Positions 43,575-53,735 of a stretch of DNA of 64,000 nt are shown piece by piece. The notes under the pieces are model-generated. The model saw only the letters and a list, made by a program, of their open reading frames with translations. It did no database searches and was not told the DNA's origin. Source of the DNA: Myxococcales bacterium. GTDB taxonomy: Bacteria; Myxococcota_A; Polyangia; Polyangiales; JAFGIB01. The position numbers and the translations under genes are program-made. The stretch lies in NCBI GenBank assembly GCA_029880325.1, contig JAOUOP010000022.1, positions 1 to 64,000 of the forward strand, read 5' to 3'. Numbering within the stretch: position 1 is the stretch's first letter; every line of letters begins with the position of its first letter.

Positions 43575-45091
43575 ATCGCCCCTGCCCGCCGTTGTGGATC
43601 GCCATGATCGCCTTCGCCGGTGCCGGCCCCGCCTGCTCCCCCCATGGCGTGACCGAGCGCCCCGCTTCCCCTGTGGAGCTGCCCGCGAGCCACGGCGCCG
43701 AAAACGCCGCTGCGACGCCCGCCGAGCCGACCTCCACCCACAAGCCCGAGCGCTGGTGGCGCGACTTCGGTGACCCCGAACTCGACCGCCTGATCGACGC
43801 CGGCTTGCAGGGCAATTTCGACCTGCACGCCGCCTGGGCCCGCTTTGCCCAGGCCCAGGCCACCGCCGACGAGGTGGGCGCCCCCCGCTGGCCCAGCCTC
43901 GATGCCGAGCTCGGCGCATCCATCTCGAGCCGCCCCTTCATTCCGAGCCAACCCCCGCAGCAGATTCGCGGCTTTAGCGCTTCGCTGCGGGCCGGCTACG
44001 AGCTCGACGTTTGGAATCGCATCGGCTCTGGCATCAAGGCTGCCGCCCTCGATCGCGACGCCGCCGCCGATGCCGTGCAGGCCATGGCCATCACGCTGTC
44101 GGCCGAAGTCACCGAGGCCTACCTGGACCTGGCCGAGGTGCGCGCCCGCCGCAAGATGCTCGAGCGCCAGCGCGAGATCAGCGGGACCTTCGTGGAGCTG
44201 CTGCAGCTGCGCTTCGGCCAGGGCCTGAGTTCGGCGGTCGAGGTCAACCAACAGCGCCAGGGTGTGCTCGAGCTCGACGCCCAGCTGGAGCTGACCCACA
44301 GCGCCGAGGCTGTGGCGGCCCATCGCCTGGCCCTCCTGCTGGGCAAGGCCCCCGGCTCGCTCGCCCTGGGCGCGCGCGAGGACCTGCCCCAGCCGCCGCC
44401 GCTGCCGGCCCTCGGCATTCCCTCCGAGCTGCTGCAGCGCCGCCCCGACGTGCGCGCCGCCCGCCGGCGCGTCGAAGCGGCCGACCATCGCGTGGCCGCC
44501 GCCGTCGCCGCCCGTCTGCCCTCGCTGCGCCTGACCGGCTCGATCACCTCCAGCCCCAACAACCGAAACAACTGGCTGCTGGACCCGGCCTGGAATCTGG
44601 CGGCCGGCCTGCTGATGCCGCTCATCGACGGCGGCAGCCTCGCCGCCCGCGCCGAGCGCCAACGCGCCGTGCTCAGTGAAGCGGTGGCCAGCTATGGCGA
44701 CGCCATTGTCAGCGCCCTGACCGAAGTCCAAAATGCCCTGGTCCAAAGCCGCCAGCAGCGGCTGCAGATCGAGACCATCGAGTCGCAACTCGAGGTCGCC
44801 ACCGTGACTCTCGAGCAAGCCCGCCAGCGCTACAGCAACGGCCTGACCGACTTCCTGACGGTGCTGACCGCCCTGCGCTCCCAGCAACAGGTGGAGCTTT
44901 CCCTGCTCGCTGCCCAGCGCCGCCAGCTCTCCCATCGCATCCAGCTCTACCGCGCCCTCGGCGGCACCTGGACCCGCGAACTGGAGCAGCCCCAGCTGCT
45001 CAAACCCACGGCGGGCGATGAAGACGACGCCGAGACCGCCGACACCGGTGCCGGGGGCGCCGGGGTCCAAGCCGCCGGAGGACGCTCGTGA
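43571..45091 (+). CDS. Outer-membrane efflux channel (OMF, TolC/OprM-like)
   Basis: 506 residues from ATG 43571. The signal region ends AGPACSPHG with a lipobox-like Cys. Two repeated helical-hairpin halves follow (WWRDFGDPELDRLIDAGLQ start; VTEAYLDLAEVRARRKM and VSALTEVQNALVQSRQQR), with ELLQRRPDVRAARRRVEAAD near 290 as in NodT-family lipoproteins. The C-terminus ends in a polar Asp/Gly-rich stretch. It is the channel for the RND pump encoded next. A 4-base overlap joins it to the MFP gene. Confidence 0.9.
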   Translation: MNRPCPPLWIAMIAFAGAGPACSPHGVTERPASPVELPASHGAENAAATPAEPTSTHKPERWWRDFGDPELDRLIDAGLQGNFDLHAAWARFAQAQATADEVGAPRWPSLDAELGASISSRPFIPSQPPQQIRGFSASLRAGYELDVWNRIGSGIKAAALDRDAAADAVQAMAITLSAEVTEAYLDLAEVRARRKMLERQREISGTFVELLQLRFGQGLSSAVEVNQQRQGVLELDAQLELTHSAEAVAAHRLALLLGKAPGSLALGAREDLPQPPPLPALGIPSELLQRRPDVRAARRRVEAADHRVAAAVAARLPSLRLTGSITSSPNNRNNWLLDPAWNLAAGLLMPLIDGGSLAARAERQRAVLSEAVASYGDAIVSALTEVQNALVQSRQQRLQIETIESQLEVATVTLEQARQRYSNGLTDFLTVLTALRSQQQVELSLLAAQRRQLSHRIQLYRALGGTWTRELEQPQLLKPTAGDEDDAETADTGAGGAGVQAAGGRS

Positions 45092-46446
45092 ACCGGTCCC
45101 ATGTCAAGTTGATCAAGGGCGTGTTGCCCCTGCTGGTGCTCGGCGCCGCAGCTCTGTTCGCCCAGATGTTGCTGGCCTCGCGCGAAAAGCCCCAGCGCAA
45201 GCCGCGGGCCGAGCGCGCCGTGCCGGTCGAGGTGGAGCCCGTGCGCCTGGTCGACCGGACCATCACCGTGCGCGCCAACGGTTCGGTGACGCCGGCCTAT
45301 TCGGTCGACGTGATGGCCGAGATCAGCGGACGCGTGGTGTGGAAGCATCCGCAGCTGACCATCGGCGGTCTGATCAAAAAGGGCGACACCCTGCTGCGCA
45401 TCGACACCCGCGACTACAAGCTGGCCCTGGCCCAGCAGCAGGCAGCGCTCGACCGGGCGCGCACCGAACTCGAACTCGAGCAGGGGCGCAGCCGCGTGGC
45501 GGCCCAGGAGTGGCAGGCCTTCGGCGCTGCCCGGGGCCCGAGCCCGGGGCCGGCCGCGCCCGCCGATACCTCCGACCTGGCCCTGCGCAAACCCCAGATG
45601 CGTGCCGTGGAGCTGGGGCTGCAGAGCGCCGAGACCTCGCTCGACCAGGCCAAGCTCAAGCTCGGCAAGACCGTCCTCAAGGCCCCCTTCGACGCCGTGG
45701 TGCGCACCAACGCCACCGAGGTCGGCCGCCTGGTGACCCAGCAGCAGGTGCTGGCCACGCTGGTCAACACCGACGTCTTCATCGTGGTGGTCTCGCTGCC
45801 GGTCGAGGATCTGCAGTGGCTGAAGATCCCCGGGGTCAGCGCCCCGCTGCTCAGCCAGGACGCCATCCAGGCCGCCTACGCCTCCGAGGATCCGAGTGCC
45901 GCCTTCTCGGAACTCGCTTCCCTGGCCCTGGTCACCCAGACCATCGGCAAGCAGATCAACCAGCGCCCAGGCATCGCCGTGCGTTTGCTGGGCGATCTCG
46001 ATCCGGTGGGCCGCATGGCCCGGCTTCTGGTCAGCGTGCAGGACCCCATGGGGCGCAAGGATGCCGAGCGCACCCGGTCCAACGGTGAGTTGCCGATCCT
46101 GCTCGGCGCCTACGTCAACGTGGAGCTGCAGGGCAAGTCGGTGACCGGCCTGGTGGAGATCCCGCGGCATGCCCTACGCGACGGAAATCGTGTGCACCTG
46201 ATGACCAAGGATGGTCGACTGCAGGTGCGCGATGTGGAGATCCTGCGCAAGGACGACAAGAGCGTACTGGTCAGCGCCGGCCTTTCCGAGGGCGAGCTGC
46301 TGATCACCAGCCACCTGGCGACACCGGTGCCCGGCATGGAGCTGCGCCGGGCCGAGACACCGAAGGCCAAGCCCGCTGGCGCCGGTCGCGAGCCGGCCGC
46401 GGGCGAGCCCCAGAGCCGCGCGCCGGCCGAGGAGCATAGCGGGTGA
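45088..46446 (+). CDS. RND membrane-fusion protein (periplasmic adaptor)
   Basis: 452 residues from GTG 45088. The N-terminal helix (residues 10-30) is followed by VEPVRLVDRTITVRANGSVTPAYSVDVMAEISGRV (about 50-85), a lipoyl/hairpin region (LALAQQQAALDRARTELELEQGRSR) and VLKAPFDAVVRTNATEVG, the hallmark of HlyD/AcrA adaptors. A beta-barrel and MPD part follow to about 410; the tail is Pro/Ala-rich. It links the pump and the channel in one operon. Confidence 0.9.
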   Translation: MNRSHVKLIKGVLPLLVLGAAALFAQMLLASREKPQRKPRAERAVPVEVEPVRLVDRTITVRANGSVTPAYSVDVMAEISGRVVWKHPQLTIGGLIKKGDTLLRIDTRDYKLALAQQQAALDRARTELELEQGRSRVAAQEWQAFGAARGPSPGPAAPADTSDLALRKPQMRAVELGLQSAETSLDQAKLKLGKTVLKAPFDAVVRTNATEVGRLVTQQQVLATLVNTDVFIVVVSLPVEDLQWLKIPGVSAPLLSQDAIQAAYASEDPSAAFSELASLALVTQTIGKQINQRPGIAVRLLGDLDPVGRMARLLVSVQDPMGRKDAERTRSNGELPILLGAYVNVELQGKSVTGLVEIPRHALRDGNRVHLMTKDGRLQVRDVEILRKDDKSVLVSAGLSEGELLITSHLATPVPGMELRRAETPKAKPAGAGREPAAGEPQSRAPAEEHSG

Positions 46447-49400
46447 GTACCTTCGACCCAGCCGATGCGCCCTCGCCCGAGGGCGCGCCCACGCAACAGG
46501 GCGCGCTGGCCTGGTTCGCGCGCAACGCCGTCGCGGCCAACCTGCTGATGGCCTTCCTGGTTTGCGGCGGTCTTTTTCTCCTGCCCAACGTCAAGCGCGA
46601 AGTCTTCCCCGAGTTCGAGCTCGACATGATCACCATCAACGTGCCCTATCCGGGCGCGAGCCCCGAGGAAGTCGAGCAGGGGGTGGTGTTGGCGATCGAG
46701 GAGGCGGTGCGCGGCGTCGACGACGTCAAGGAAGTGCGCTCCACCGCTGGTGAAGGCGTCGCTTCGGTGATCGTGGAACTCATCCTCGGTGCCGACCGCG
46801 ATGCGGCCCTGTCCGACATCAAGAGCGCCGTCGACCGTATCACCTCGCTGCCGGCCGACGCCGAGCGGCCCATCGTCGCCCTGGCCAAGGCCCAACGCGC
46901 GGTGCTGTCGGTGATCCTCTACGGTGAACTCGAGGAAAAGCCCCTGCGCGCCCTGGCCCAGCGCACGCGTGAGGCCCTGTTGCAGCACGAGGGCATCACC
47001 AATGTCGAACTCAGTGGCGAGCGCGCCCTCGAGATCAGCATCGAGGTGCCCCAGAACACCCTGCGCGCCTACGGCCTGACCATCGACCAGGTGGGCCAGG
47101 TGGTGCGCTCGGCGGCCGTGGAGCTGCCCGGTGGCGGCGTCAAAACCGCCAAGGGCGAGGTGCTGCTGCGCATGAACGAGCGCCGCGATGCGGGCGACGA
47201 GTTCGAGGACATCGTGGTTCTGGCCCAGCCCGACGGCAGCGTGGTGCGCATCGGCGACATCGCCACCGTGCGCGACGCCTTTGCCGAGACCGACGCCCAG
47301 GCGAGCTTCAACGGCCTGCGCGCCCAGCGTATCCAGGTCTACCGCGTGGGCGATGAGGGTCCCATCGAGGTCTCCGACGCCGTGCGCGAAGTGGTGGCCG
47401 AACTCGAGCACGAGTTCCCCGCCGGCGTGAAGATGGCGCTGTGGGACGACCGCTCCGAGATGTACGCCGCGCGCCAGGACCTGCTGCTGCGCAACTCCTA
47501 CCTGGGGTTGGCGCTGGTGGTGCTGGTGCTGGGCCTGTTCCTCGAGGTCAAGCTCGCCTTCTGGGTCACCCTGGGCATTCCGATCTCCTTCGTCGGCTCG
47601 CTGCTCTTCCTGCCGTCGATCGATGTTTCGATCAACATGATCAGCCTCTTTGCGTTCATCGTGACGCTGGGCATGGTGGTCGACGACGCCATCATCGTCG
47701 GCGAGGCCATCTACAAACACCGCAGCGACGGCATGGGCTATCTGGAGGCGGCCATCGCGGGCGTACGCGAGGTGGCCCAGCCAGTCACATTCTCGATTCT
47801 CACCACCATCATCGCCTTCATGCCCCTGCTCTTCGTACCGGGGCCCGCCGGCAAGTTCTTCCGCAACATCCCGCTGGTGGTGATCGCGGTCCTGGCGGTT
47901 TCGCTGATCGAGTCGATCTTCGTATTGCCGGCGCACCTCTCCCACGGCAAATCGCTGGTCACGACGATCCTGGCCTATCCCTTCCGCCTGCTGGAGTTGC
48001 CCTTTCGGCTTTTGCTCAAGCGCAGTCCCATCGATGCCCTGCTCGCCCAGCAGCAGCGCTTCAGCCGTCTGCTCGAGTACTTCGTCGACCGCATCTACGG
48101 CGGTCAGCTCTTGGCTTCCGCCCGCTGGCGCTACACCACCATCGCCGCCTGTCTGGCGCTGCTGATCGCAACGCTGGGCCTGGTGGGCGGCGGTCAGGTC
48201 GCCTTTCGCTTCCTGCCCAAGATCGACGGCGATGTGGTCACCGCACGCCTCGAGATGCCCGTTGGCACACCGGTGGAGATCACCAAGCGCCACCAGCAGC
48301 ACATGCTGGCCATCGCCCGCGATCTACTGCGCGAGCACGGTGGCGAGGACAAGATCTCCCGCGGTGTCTTCGCCGAGATCGGGGGCGCCGGCTTTCAGGG
48401 CGCCACGGCCTCGGGCAGGTCCGGCAGCGGCGCAGGTCATCTCTCCGATGTCATGGTCTTCATGGTGCCCACCGATGAGCGCTCGGTAACTGCCGGTGAA
48501 TTCGCCCGGGCCTGGCGCGAGCGCGTGGGCGACATCCCCGGCGCCGAGAACGTGGGCTTCCAGTACACCACCGGCCACAGCGGCGGCTCGCCGGTGCACG
48601 TGCGGCTGAGCCATCACGACCCCGAAACCCTGGAGCGCGCCGCCGAGCAGCTGGCCACGGTGGTGCGCGGCTACGATGGCACCTACGACATCAAGGACGG
48701 CGCCGCCCGCGGCAAGGAACAGCTCGACATCCGACTCAAGCCCTCGGCGCGCAGCCTGGGTCTGAGCCAGCTCGAGCTGGGGCGCCAGGTGCGCGGCGCT
48801 TTCTTCGGCTCCGAGGTGCTACGCCAACAACGGGGTCGCGAAGAGATCCGCGTCTACGTGCGTCGCCCGCTGTCGGAGCGCCGTTCGGAGAGCCACGTCG
48901 AGAACCTGATGATTCGCACACCCGGCGGCGGCGAGATCCCCCTGGGCAGTGCTGCCGAGATCGAGCGCGGCCGCGCCTACACCTCGATCCAGCGCGCCGG
49001 AGGCCGCCGCACGGTGGACGTGACCGCCGACGTCGACCCCATGCGCGGCAACGGTGGCGAGATCATGGGCAACCTGGTGACCGACGTGCTGCCGGGCCTG
49101 ATGCGCGACATCCCGGGCCTGAGCTACAGCCTCGAGGGCCAGGGCCGCGAACGCGCCGAGATGATGGGAGGCCTGGGCGACGGCTTCATCGTGGCCCTGA
49201 TCGCCATGTACGGCCTGCTCGCCGTCGCCTTCCGCAGCTACTTCCAGCCGCTGCTGGTGCTCAGCGCCATCCCCTTTGGCATCGTGGGTGCGGTTCTGGG
49301 CCACATCCTGATGGGCTACGAGCTGAGTCTGATGACCATGTTCGGCGTGGTCGCGCTCTCGGGCGTGGTGGTCAACGACTCGCTGATCCTGGTGGTGGCC

Positions 49401-49703
49401 ATCAACCGCTACAAAGAGCAGGGCATGAGCACCTTCGAGGCCGTCGTCGCCGGCGGCAAGCGCCGCTTCCGGCCCATTTTGCTGACCTCGCTGACCACCT
49501 TCCTCGGCCTGATGCCGATGATCCTGGAGACCTCGGTGCAGGCCCGCTTCCTGGTGCCGATGGCCATCAGCCTGGGTTTTGGCGTGCTCTTCGCCACCTT
49601 CGTGATCCTGCTGATGGTGCCCTGCGCCTACCTGGTGCTCGACGACATCGCAGTGCTGATCGAGCGCTTCAAGCAGCTCGACGAGCCGTTGGCGGCCGAA
49701 TGA
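46443..49703 (+). CDS. RND efflux permease (AcrB/HAE-like)
   Basis: 1086 residues from GTG 46443, overlapping the adaptor gene by 4 bases. Twelve-helix architecture with two large periplasmic loops. The NVKREVFPEFELDMITI start, FVGSLLFLPSIDVSINMISLFAFIVTLGMVVDDAIIVGEAIYKH (proton-relay VVDD near 410) and GVVVNDSLILVVAINRYKEQG (about 977) are diagnostic. The loops and length suit the hydrophobe/amphiphile or multidrug class more than metal CusA types, because no CusA Met triad is evident. Substrate is unknown. Confidence 0.9.
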   Translation: MSTFDPADAPSPEGAPTQQGALAWFARNAVAANLLMAFLVCGGLFLLPNVKREVFPEFELDMITINVPYPGASPEEVEQGVVLAIEEAVRGVDDVKEVRSTAGEGVASVIVELILGADRDAALSDIKSAVDRITSLPADAERPIVALAKAQRAVLSVILYGELEEKPLRALAQRTREALLQHEGITNVELSGERALEISIEVPQNTLRAYGLTIDQVGQVVRSAAVELPGGGVKTAKGEVLLRMNERRDAGDEFEDIVVLAQPDGSVVRIGDIATVRDAFAETDAQASFNGLRAQRIQVYRVGDEGPIEVSDAVREVVAELEHEFPAGVKMALWDDRSEMYAARQDLLLRNSYLGLALVVLVLGLFLEVKLAFWVTLGIPISFVGSLLFLPSIDVSINMISLFAFIVTLGMVVDDAIIVGEAIYKHRSDGMGYLEAAIAGVREVAQPVTFSILTTIIAFMPLLFVPGPAGKFFRNIPLVVIAVLAVSLIESIFVLPAHLSHGKSLVTTILAYPFRLLELPFRLLLKRSPIDALLAQQQRFSRLLEYFVDRIYGGQLLASARWRYTTIAACLALLIATLGLVGGGQVAFRFLPKIDGDVVTARLEMPVGTPVEITKRHQQHMLAIARDLLREHGGEDKISRGVFAEIGGAGFQGATASGRSGSGAGHLSDVMVFMVPTDERSVTAGEFARAWRERVGDIPGAENVGFQYTTGHSGGSPVHVRLSHHDPETLERAAEQLATVVRGYDGTYDIKDGAARGKEQLDIRLKPSARSLGLSQLELGRQVRGAFFGSEVLRQQRGREEIRVYVRRPLSERRSESHVENLMIRTPGGGEIPLGSAAEIERGRAYTSIQRAGGRRTVDVTADVDPMRGNGGEIMGNLVTDVLPGLMRDIPGLSYSLEGQGRERAEMMGGLGDGFIVALIAMYGLLAVAFRSYFQPLLVLSAIPFGIVGAVLGHILMGYELSLMTMFGVVALSGVVVNDSLILVVAINRYKEQGMSTFEAVVAGGKRRFRPILLTSLTTFLGLMPMILETSVQARFLVPMAISLGFGVLFATFVILLMVPCAYLVLDDIAVLIERFKQLDEPLAAE

Positions 49704-49790
49704 TGGGCGTTTTCATGCCAATGCCGGCGCTCCACCGGCCCCCGTCGTCCCGCGCCGATTCCCGGGTGTCACAGGACAGCCTGCGGCGTG

Positions 49791-49818
49791 TTGCTTTCCG
49801 GTGCGCTTGTGGTAGACA
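49791..49818 (+). promoter_or_regulatory. Candidate promoter for speH
   Basis: TTGCTT at 49791-49796 and TAGACA at 49813-49818 with 16 bases between, ending 61 bases before the TTG start. This is a fair sigma-70 match in the only 176-base gap around these genes. Confidence 0.35.
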
Positions 49819-49879
49819 GCGCGCTTCGTGAAATTCAGCCCGGCGGTTGAGCGAAGTCCGGGCGAGGAGGTGTGGCCAA

Positions 49880-50329
49880 TTGGATACACGTGGCAGGCAT
49901 CTTTTGGTCGAGTATTCGGGTTGTGACAGCGCCATGCTCGATGACCTCGAGGGCATCGAGAGCTTGATGAACGAAGCAGCCCGCGCGGCCCGCGCCAATG
50001 TCGTCGCCTCGGTATTCCAGCCCTTCGTGCCCCAGGGCGTGACGGGCGTTGTGGTCATCGAGGAGTCCCATCTCTCGATCCACACCTGGCCGGAATACGG
50101 TTACGCCGCGGTGGACTTTTTCACCTGTGGCCAGGCCGATCCGGAGTTGGCCCACGACGTACTCAAACGCGGTCTCTCGGCCAAGGTGGCCGAGGTCATG
50201 CACGTCGACCGCGGCATGCCGACCCCCGGGCCTGGCATCCACACCCGTAGCCACCGCGTCGAGCGCGTGGAGCAGGGCGCTGCCGAAGCGGTCGTCCGGC
50301 CCGCCGTGCCGGCGCCCATGCAGACCTGA
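49880..50329 (+). CDS. speH: S-adenosylmethionine decarboxylase proenzyme
   Basis: 149 residues from TTG 49880, chosen because AGGAGG lies 9 bases upstream (49865-49870) and the product then begins [17 protein letters not shown] pyruvoyl enzyme: the chain is cleaved before Ser in [20 protein letters not shown], giving the pyruvoyl cofactor. [12 protein letters not shown] fits the bacterial/archaeal SpeH class. It supplies decarboxylated SAM for the spermidine synthase encoded 35 bases downstream. The tail after [10 protein letters not shown] is longer than usual. Confidence 0.9.
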   Translation: MDTRGRHLLVEYSGCDSAMLDDLEGIESLMNEAARAARANVVASVFQPFVPQGVTGVVVIEESHLSIHTWPEYGYAAVDFFTCGQADPELAHDVLKRGLSAKVAEVMHVDRGMPTPGPGIHTRSHRVERVEQGAAEAVVRPAVPAPMQT

Positions 50330-50364
50330 GCGCAAGCGCCAGGGGATTGCTCTCGGAGGTATCG

Positions 50365-51219
50365 ATGGGCCTCATCCTCGACGAAGATTTCGAAGGTCAG
50401 ACGCGCTTCGGTGTGCGCGTCACCCGCTCTCTCCACCACGAGCAGAGCGAATTCCAGAGCATCGACATCGTCGACACACAGGCCTTTGGTCGCGTGCTGG
50501 CGCTCGACGGGGTCTTCCAGACCAGCGAGGGCGACGAGCACTACTACCACGAGATGCTGGTGCATCCGGCGATGCTGTCGGTGCCCGATCCGCGTCGCGT
50601 GTTGGTGGTGGGCGGCGGCGACGGCGGTTCGGTGCGCGAGGTGCTACGCCACCCCTGCGTCGAGCACGTCACCATGTGCGAGCTCGACGAGGCCGTGGTG
50701 CGCGCCTGCCAGCAGCACCTGACTTCCTTCGGCGTGCCCTGGGACGACCCGCGCCTGACCCTGCGCTTCCAGGACGGCGTGACCTTCCTCGATCAGTGCC
50801 AGCCGGGTGCCTTCGACGTGATCCTGGTCGACGGTCCCGATCCGGTGGGGCCGGCAGCCGGACTCTTCGAGAGCCCTTTCTACACCGCATGCAAGTCAAG
50901 GCTCGCCCCCCAGGGCGTGCTGGCGGTGCAAAGCGAGTCGCCCTACATGATGCGCGAGGCCTTCTTGCGCATCGTCAAGACACTGCGCTCGGTCTTCACC
51001 CACGCCACGCCCTACTACGCGCCGGTGCCGATTTACATGAGTGGCTACTGGAGCTTCACCTTCGCCACCGAGCAGCGCGATCCGCTCAACATCGACGCCG
51101 AGCGCGCGGCAGCCATCATGGAAGGCTGCCGCTACCTCAACGCCGACATGTACCGGTCGGCCTTTGCCCAACCCACCGACGTGCTGCGGGCCCTGGCCGA
51201 AGACGCCGACACGAAATAG
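50365..51219 (+). CDS. speE: Spermidine synthase
   Basis: 284 residues from ATG 50365 with CGGAGG upstream; the frame is open 18 bases further. FQSIDIVDTQAFGRVLALDGVFQTSEGDE, then VLVVGGGDGGSVREVLRH (SAM-type fold, about 84-101) and VILVDGPDPVGPAAGLF (substrate loop) are all present. The enzyme transfers the aminopropyl group of decarboxylated SAM to putrescine. It forms an operon with speH. Confidence 0.9.
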   Translation: MGLILDEDFEGQTRFGVRVTRSLHHEQSEFQSIDIVDTQAFGRVLALDGVFQTSEGDEHYYHEMLVHPAMLSVPDPRRVLVVGGGDGGSVREVLRHPCVEHVTMCELDEAVVRACQQHLTSFGVPWDDPRLTLRFQDGVTFLDQCQPGAFDVILVDGPDPVGPAAGLFESPFYTACKSRLAPQGVLAVQSESPYMMREAFLRIVKTLRSVFTHATPYYAPVPIYMSGYWSFTFATEQRDPLNIDAERAAAIMEGCRYLNADMYRSAFAQPTDVLRALAEDADTK

Positions 51220-51335
51220 CGGATCGCGGGTGCGCGAGCGCGCTTGCACCGTGATTTTTCGGGAAATTCGTCGAGATCCGACCCGATCGGGCCGTAGGCT
51301 TGCGACCGCGATGGCAAACGGTTACAGCAAGAAGC

Positions 51336-52901
51336 ATGTCCCAAGCCCGCACTTTCGTACTCGCGCTCGGCTTGCTCTCGGGTCTCTTGATGTTGCCTTC
51401 ACATGTCGCGGCTGGCCCGGTCGAGCTGCTCGACCGCATCTCGGTGAACCCCGCCAACCCCGACCGCATCCTGCTGCACTACCGCTACGGCGGCGAGGGC
51501 TACTTCTACTCGAGCGACGGCGGTGACAGTTTTCAGATCCTGTGCGCCGAGTTTCTCGACCCCGACATCGGCAGGGCTTCGAGTGTGCACCTGGCCGCCG
51601 ACGGCACCACCTTCGCCGGCTATTTCGGCGGCCTGTATTACGACGACGCCACCGCCTGCTCCTGGCAGCTCGACGGCAGCACCGAGCTGACCGAGCAGTG
51701 GGTCAGCGACATCACGGGCGATCCCATCGACTCGAACGTCGACTACCTGATCACCTCGACCGCGCAGGGGGCGCTCAATGGCGTCATGCGGCGCGAAGCC
51801 GGAGGCAGCTGGGCGCCCCTGGGTGAGCGCAAGGAGTTGCTGATCGGCCGCCTGCGCGTGGCCGATGTCGCCGGTGCACGCCGTTATTACCAGAGCGCGT
51901 CCCTGGGGCAGCAGATCGTCCCCATCGACGGCGTGGAGCAGTCGGTGCCCCAGTACGTCATTCGCGTCTCGAACGACGAGGCCGCGACCTGGCAGGAATT
52001 TCCCTTCGAGGTGACCACCAACCAGCTGCGGCTCGAGGCTGTCGACCCCAAAAACCCCGATCGCATCCTGGTCAACATCTCGCATCCGGAACAGGACGAC
52101 GTGCTCATGGTCAGCAGCGACGGCGGCGAGACCTTCAGCGAATACCTGACCGTCTCGGAGTTTTCGGGCGTGACCTTCGGCCCCGAGGGGCAACTCTGGA
52201 TCGGCGACGCCGGCCTTACGATCAATCCCGACGCGCCCCAGGGGCTGTGGGCCGCCACCGATCTCGGCACTGCACCGACGCTCGTCACCGACCAATACCC
52301 GGTCAACTGTCTGAGCTATCGCGAGGACGGCACGCTCTTCGTGTGCCAGCGCTTTTCCGCCGGCCGTGTCGATCCGAGCGACGGCAGCTTCAGCGAGACC
52401 TTAAACTTCATGGAATTCGACGAGGCGGTCGACTGTTCGGCTGCGGGCATCGACGTGGTGGCCGCCTGCGAGGATCAGTTCGCCGTGCAGATCAACTTCT
52501 GCCAGATCAGCCACTTCCCCGAAGCGGCCTTCTGCCAGCCCTACTGCGTCGATCTGAAGCCGATCGACATCTGCGACTGCGATCCAGACACCGGCGAGCG
52601 CGTGCCGAACCAGGACGACGGCGGCTGCCCCGAAGTGGCGGTGGACGTGCCGGACGCGCCGGACGCCGGTACCGGTATGGCAGGGGCTGGCGGCACAGGT
52701 GCGACTGGCGGCAGTGTGGCTGCTGCGGACGCTGGCGCGCCCGACGCCGCTGCTGACGCTGGCGACACCCAGGGCGGTGGCTGCTCCTGCTCTTTGCTGG
52801 GGGCTCGCAGCCACGACCGGCGCCTGCTGCAGTGGAGCCTGCTGCCGCTGCTGGCGCTCGTGCTATGCCGCGCCCGCCGCCGCGCCGGCGGTGATCGCTG
52901 A
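51336..52901 (+). CDS. Secreted BNR-like protein with MYXO-CTERM tail
   Basis: 521 residues from ATG 51336, where a signal peptide starts (FVLALGLLSGLLMLPSHVAA). The body carries sialidase/photosynthesis-type repeats (YSSDGGDSFQIL near 64, VSSDGGETFSEYL near 270), suggesting a beta-propeller. A Cys-rich stretch follows, then a Gly/Ala/Asp linker. The end is GGCSCSLLGA, a helix LLPLLALVLC and RARRRAGG: the myxobacterial C-terminal sorting pattern that places proteins on the surface through a Cys. Function of the propeller is unknown. Confidence 0.75.
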   Translation: MSQARTFVLALGLLSGLLMLPSHVAAGPVELLDRISVNPANPDRILLHYRYGGEGYFYSSDGGDSFQILCAEFLDPDIGRASSVHLAADGTTFAGYFGGLYYDDATACSWQLDGSTELTEQWVSDITGDPIDSNVDYLITSTAQGALNGVMRREAGGSWAPLGERKELLIGRLRVADVAGARRYYQSASLGQQIVPIDGVEQSVPQYVIRVSNDEAATWQEFPFEVTTNQLRLEAVDPKNPDRILVNISHPEQDDVLMVSSDGGETFSEYLTVSEFSGVTFGPEGQLWIGDAGLTINPDAPQGLWAATDLGTAPTLVTDQYPVNCLSYREDGTLFVCQRFSAGRVDPSDGSFSETLNFMEFDEAVDCSAAGIDVVAACEDQFAVQINFCQISHFPEAAFCQPYCVDLKPIDICDCDPDTGERVPNQDDGGCPEVAVDVPDAPDAGTGMAGAGGTGATGGSVAAADAGAPDAAADAGDTQGGGCSCSLLGARSHDRRLLQWSLLPLLALVLCRARRRAGGDR

Positions 52902-52937
52902 GCGGGGCCCCGTCGCGGCCCAGGGCGACTCCGGAGC

Positions 52938-53513
52938 ATGAAGAAGCGCTGGTTGATCGCGATCGCGGTGCTGGGCCTGTGGGCGCTGCTCTTGGTGGAC
53001 TTTTCGAAGCGCCGCCCGCGCCAGGCGCCCGATGCCGCATCGAACCTCGAGCAAGAAGCCGAACTGGCTGCCCCCAGCCCGGAGCCGCCAACCGCGCGCA
53101 GACCCCTCGAGCAGCCCGAACCCGTAGCCGAGGACGGGCCGTCCGAGCAGGAGACGCCCCCCCCGGAGCCGCTGCCGAGCAGCAGGCTGCGGCTATTGCG
53201 GCGCGCCCTGGAGTCCGAGCCGCGCGACACGCTTTGGGCCGATGGCGCCGAAGTCGAGGCCAAGCGCGTGCTCAGCGACGAGGAGTTGCCCGAGGACCTG
53301 GTGCAGTCGGTTCACTGCCGCAAGCGCGTGTGTAAGCTCGAGCTGCGCTGGTCGCGGGAGGGCAGCAGTGGCTACCGGCGTTTCAGCGCCCTGGTCGCCG
53401 AGCATTGGGGCCCCCACCTGGGCATCGAGTACTTGCCCGAGAGCCGCGCCGAGCGCCGCATCAACCTCTACATCCTGCGCGACGGCTACACTATCGGCGA
53501 CCTGGTGGAGTGA
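52938..53513 (+). CDS. Membrane-anchored protein of unknown function
   Basis: 191 residues from ATG 52938. One N-terminal helix (RWLIAIAVLGLWALLLVDF) is followed by a long Pro/Glu/Ala-rich spacer (about 30-90). A small domain (95-191) has VQSVHCRKRVCKLELRW, with a CxxxxC pair likely forming a disulfide, and INLYILRDGYTIGDL. Similar small domains recur in myxobacterial secretome proteins, but I do not recognise a named family. Confidence 0.65.
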   Translation: MKKRWLIAIAVLGLWALLLVDFSKRRPRQAPDAASNLEQEAELAAPSPEPPTARRPLEQPEPVAEDGPSEQETPPPEPLPSSRLRLLRRALESEPRDTLWADGAEVEAKRVLSDEELPEDLVQSVHCRKRVCKLELRWSREGSSGYRRFSALVAEHWGPHLGIEYLPESRAERRINLYILRDGYTIGDLVE

Positions 53514-53678
53514 CCGCCGGCTTTGGCTTTGGTGTCACGGTCACGTGGCCCAGGTCGGTGGTCGACGACACGTGAACCGGGGGCCTGAACCGGGGTCAAA
53601 TACGTCCCGGTGCTCGACTGCGACCACGGCCCCAGGTCCATGCGCCGAGCGCCGAGCGCCAGCGGCGCTGCCAATAAA

Positions 53679-53714
53679 GAAAACGCCCGCCCCGCATAAA
53701 GCGAGACGGGCGTC
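53679..53714 (-). terminator. Intrinsic terminator downstream of the copper monooxygenase-like gene
   Basis: ACGCCCG (53683-53689) pairs with CGGGCGT (53707-53713) around GCATAAAGC. On the minus strand the stem is followed by TTTTCTTTATT. It lies 22 bases after the stop at 53736. A weaker stop for the plus-strand gene at 53513 is possible because it lies between convergent ends. Confidence 0.75.
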
Positions 53715-53735
53715 TTGCCGTGCCGGGGTTCGGGG

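Noticed and set aside
46110..48302. 730-residue open frame on the minus strand
   Set aside because: Antisense shadow of the adaptor and RND permease genes; His/Gly/Asp-rich without any family motif.
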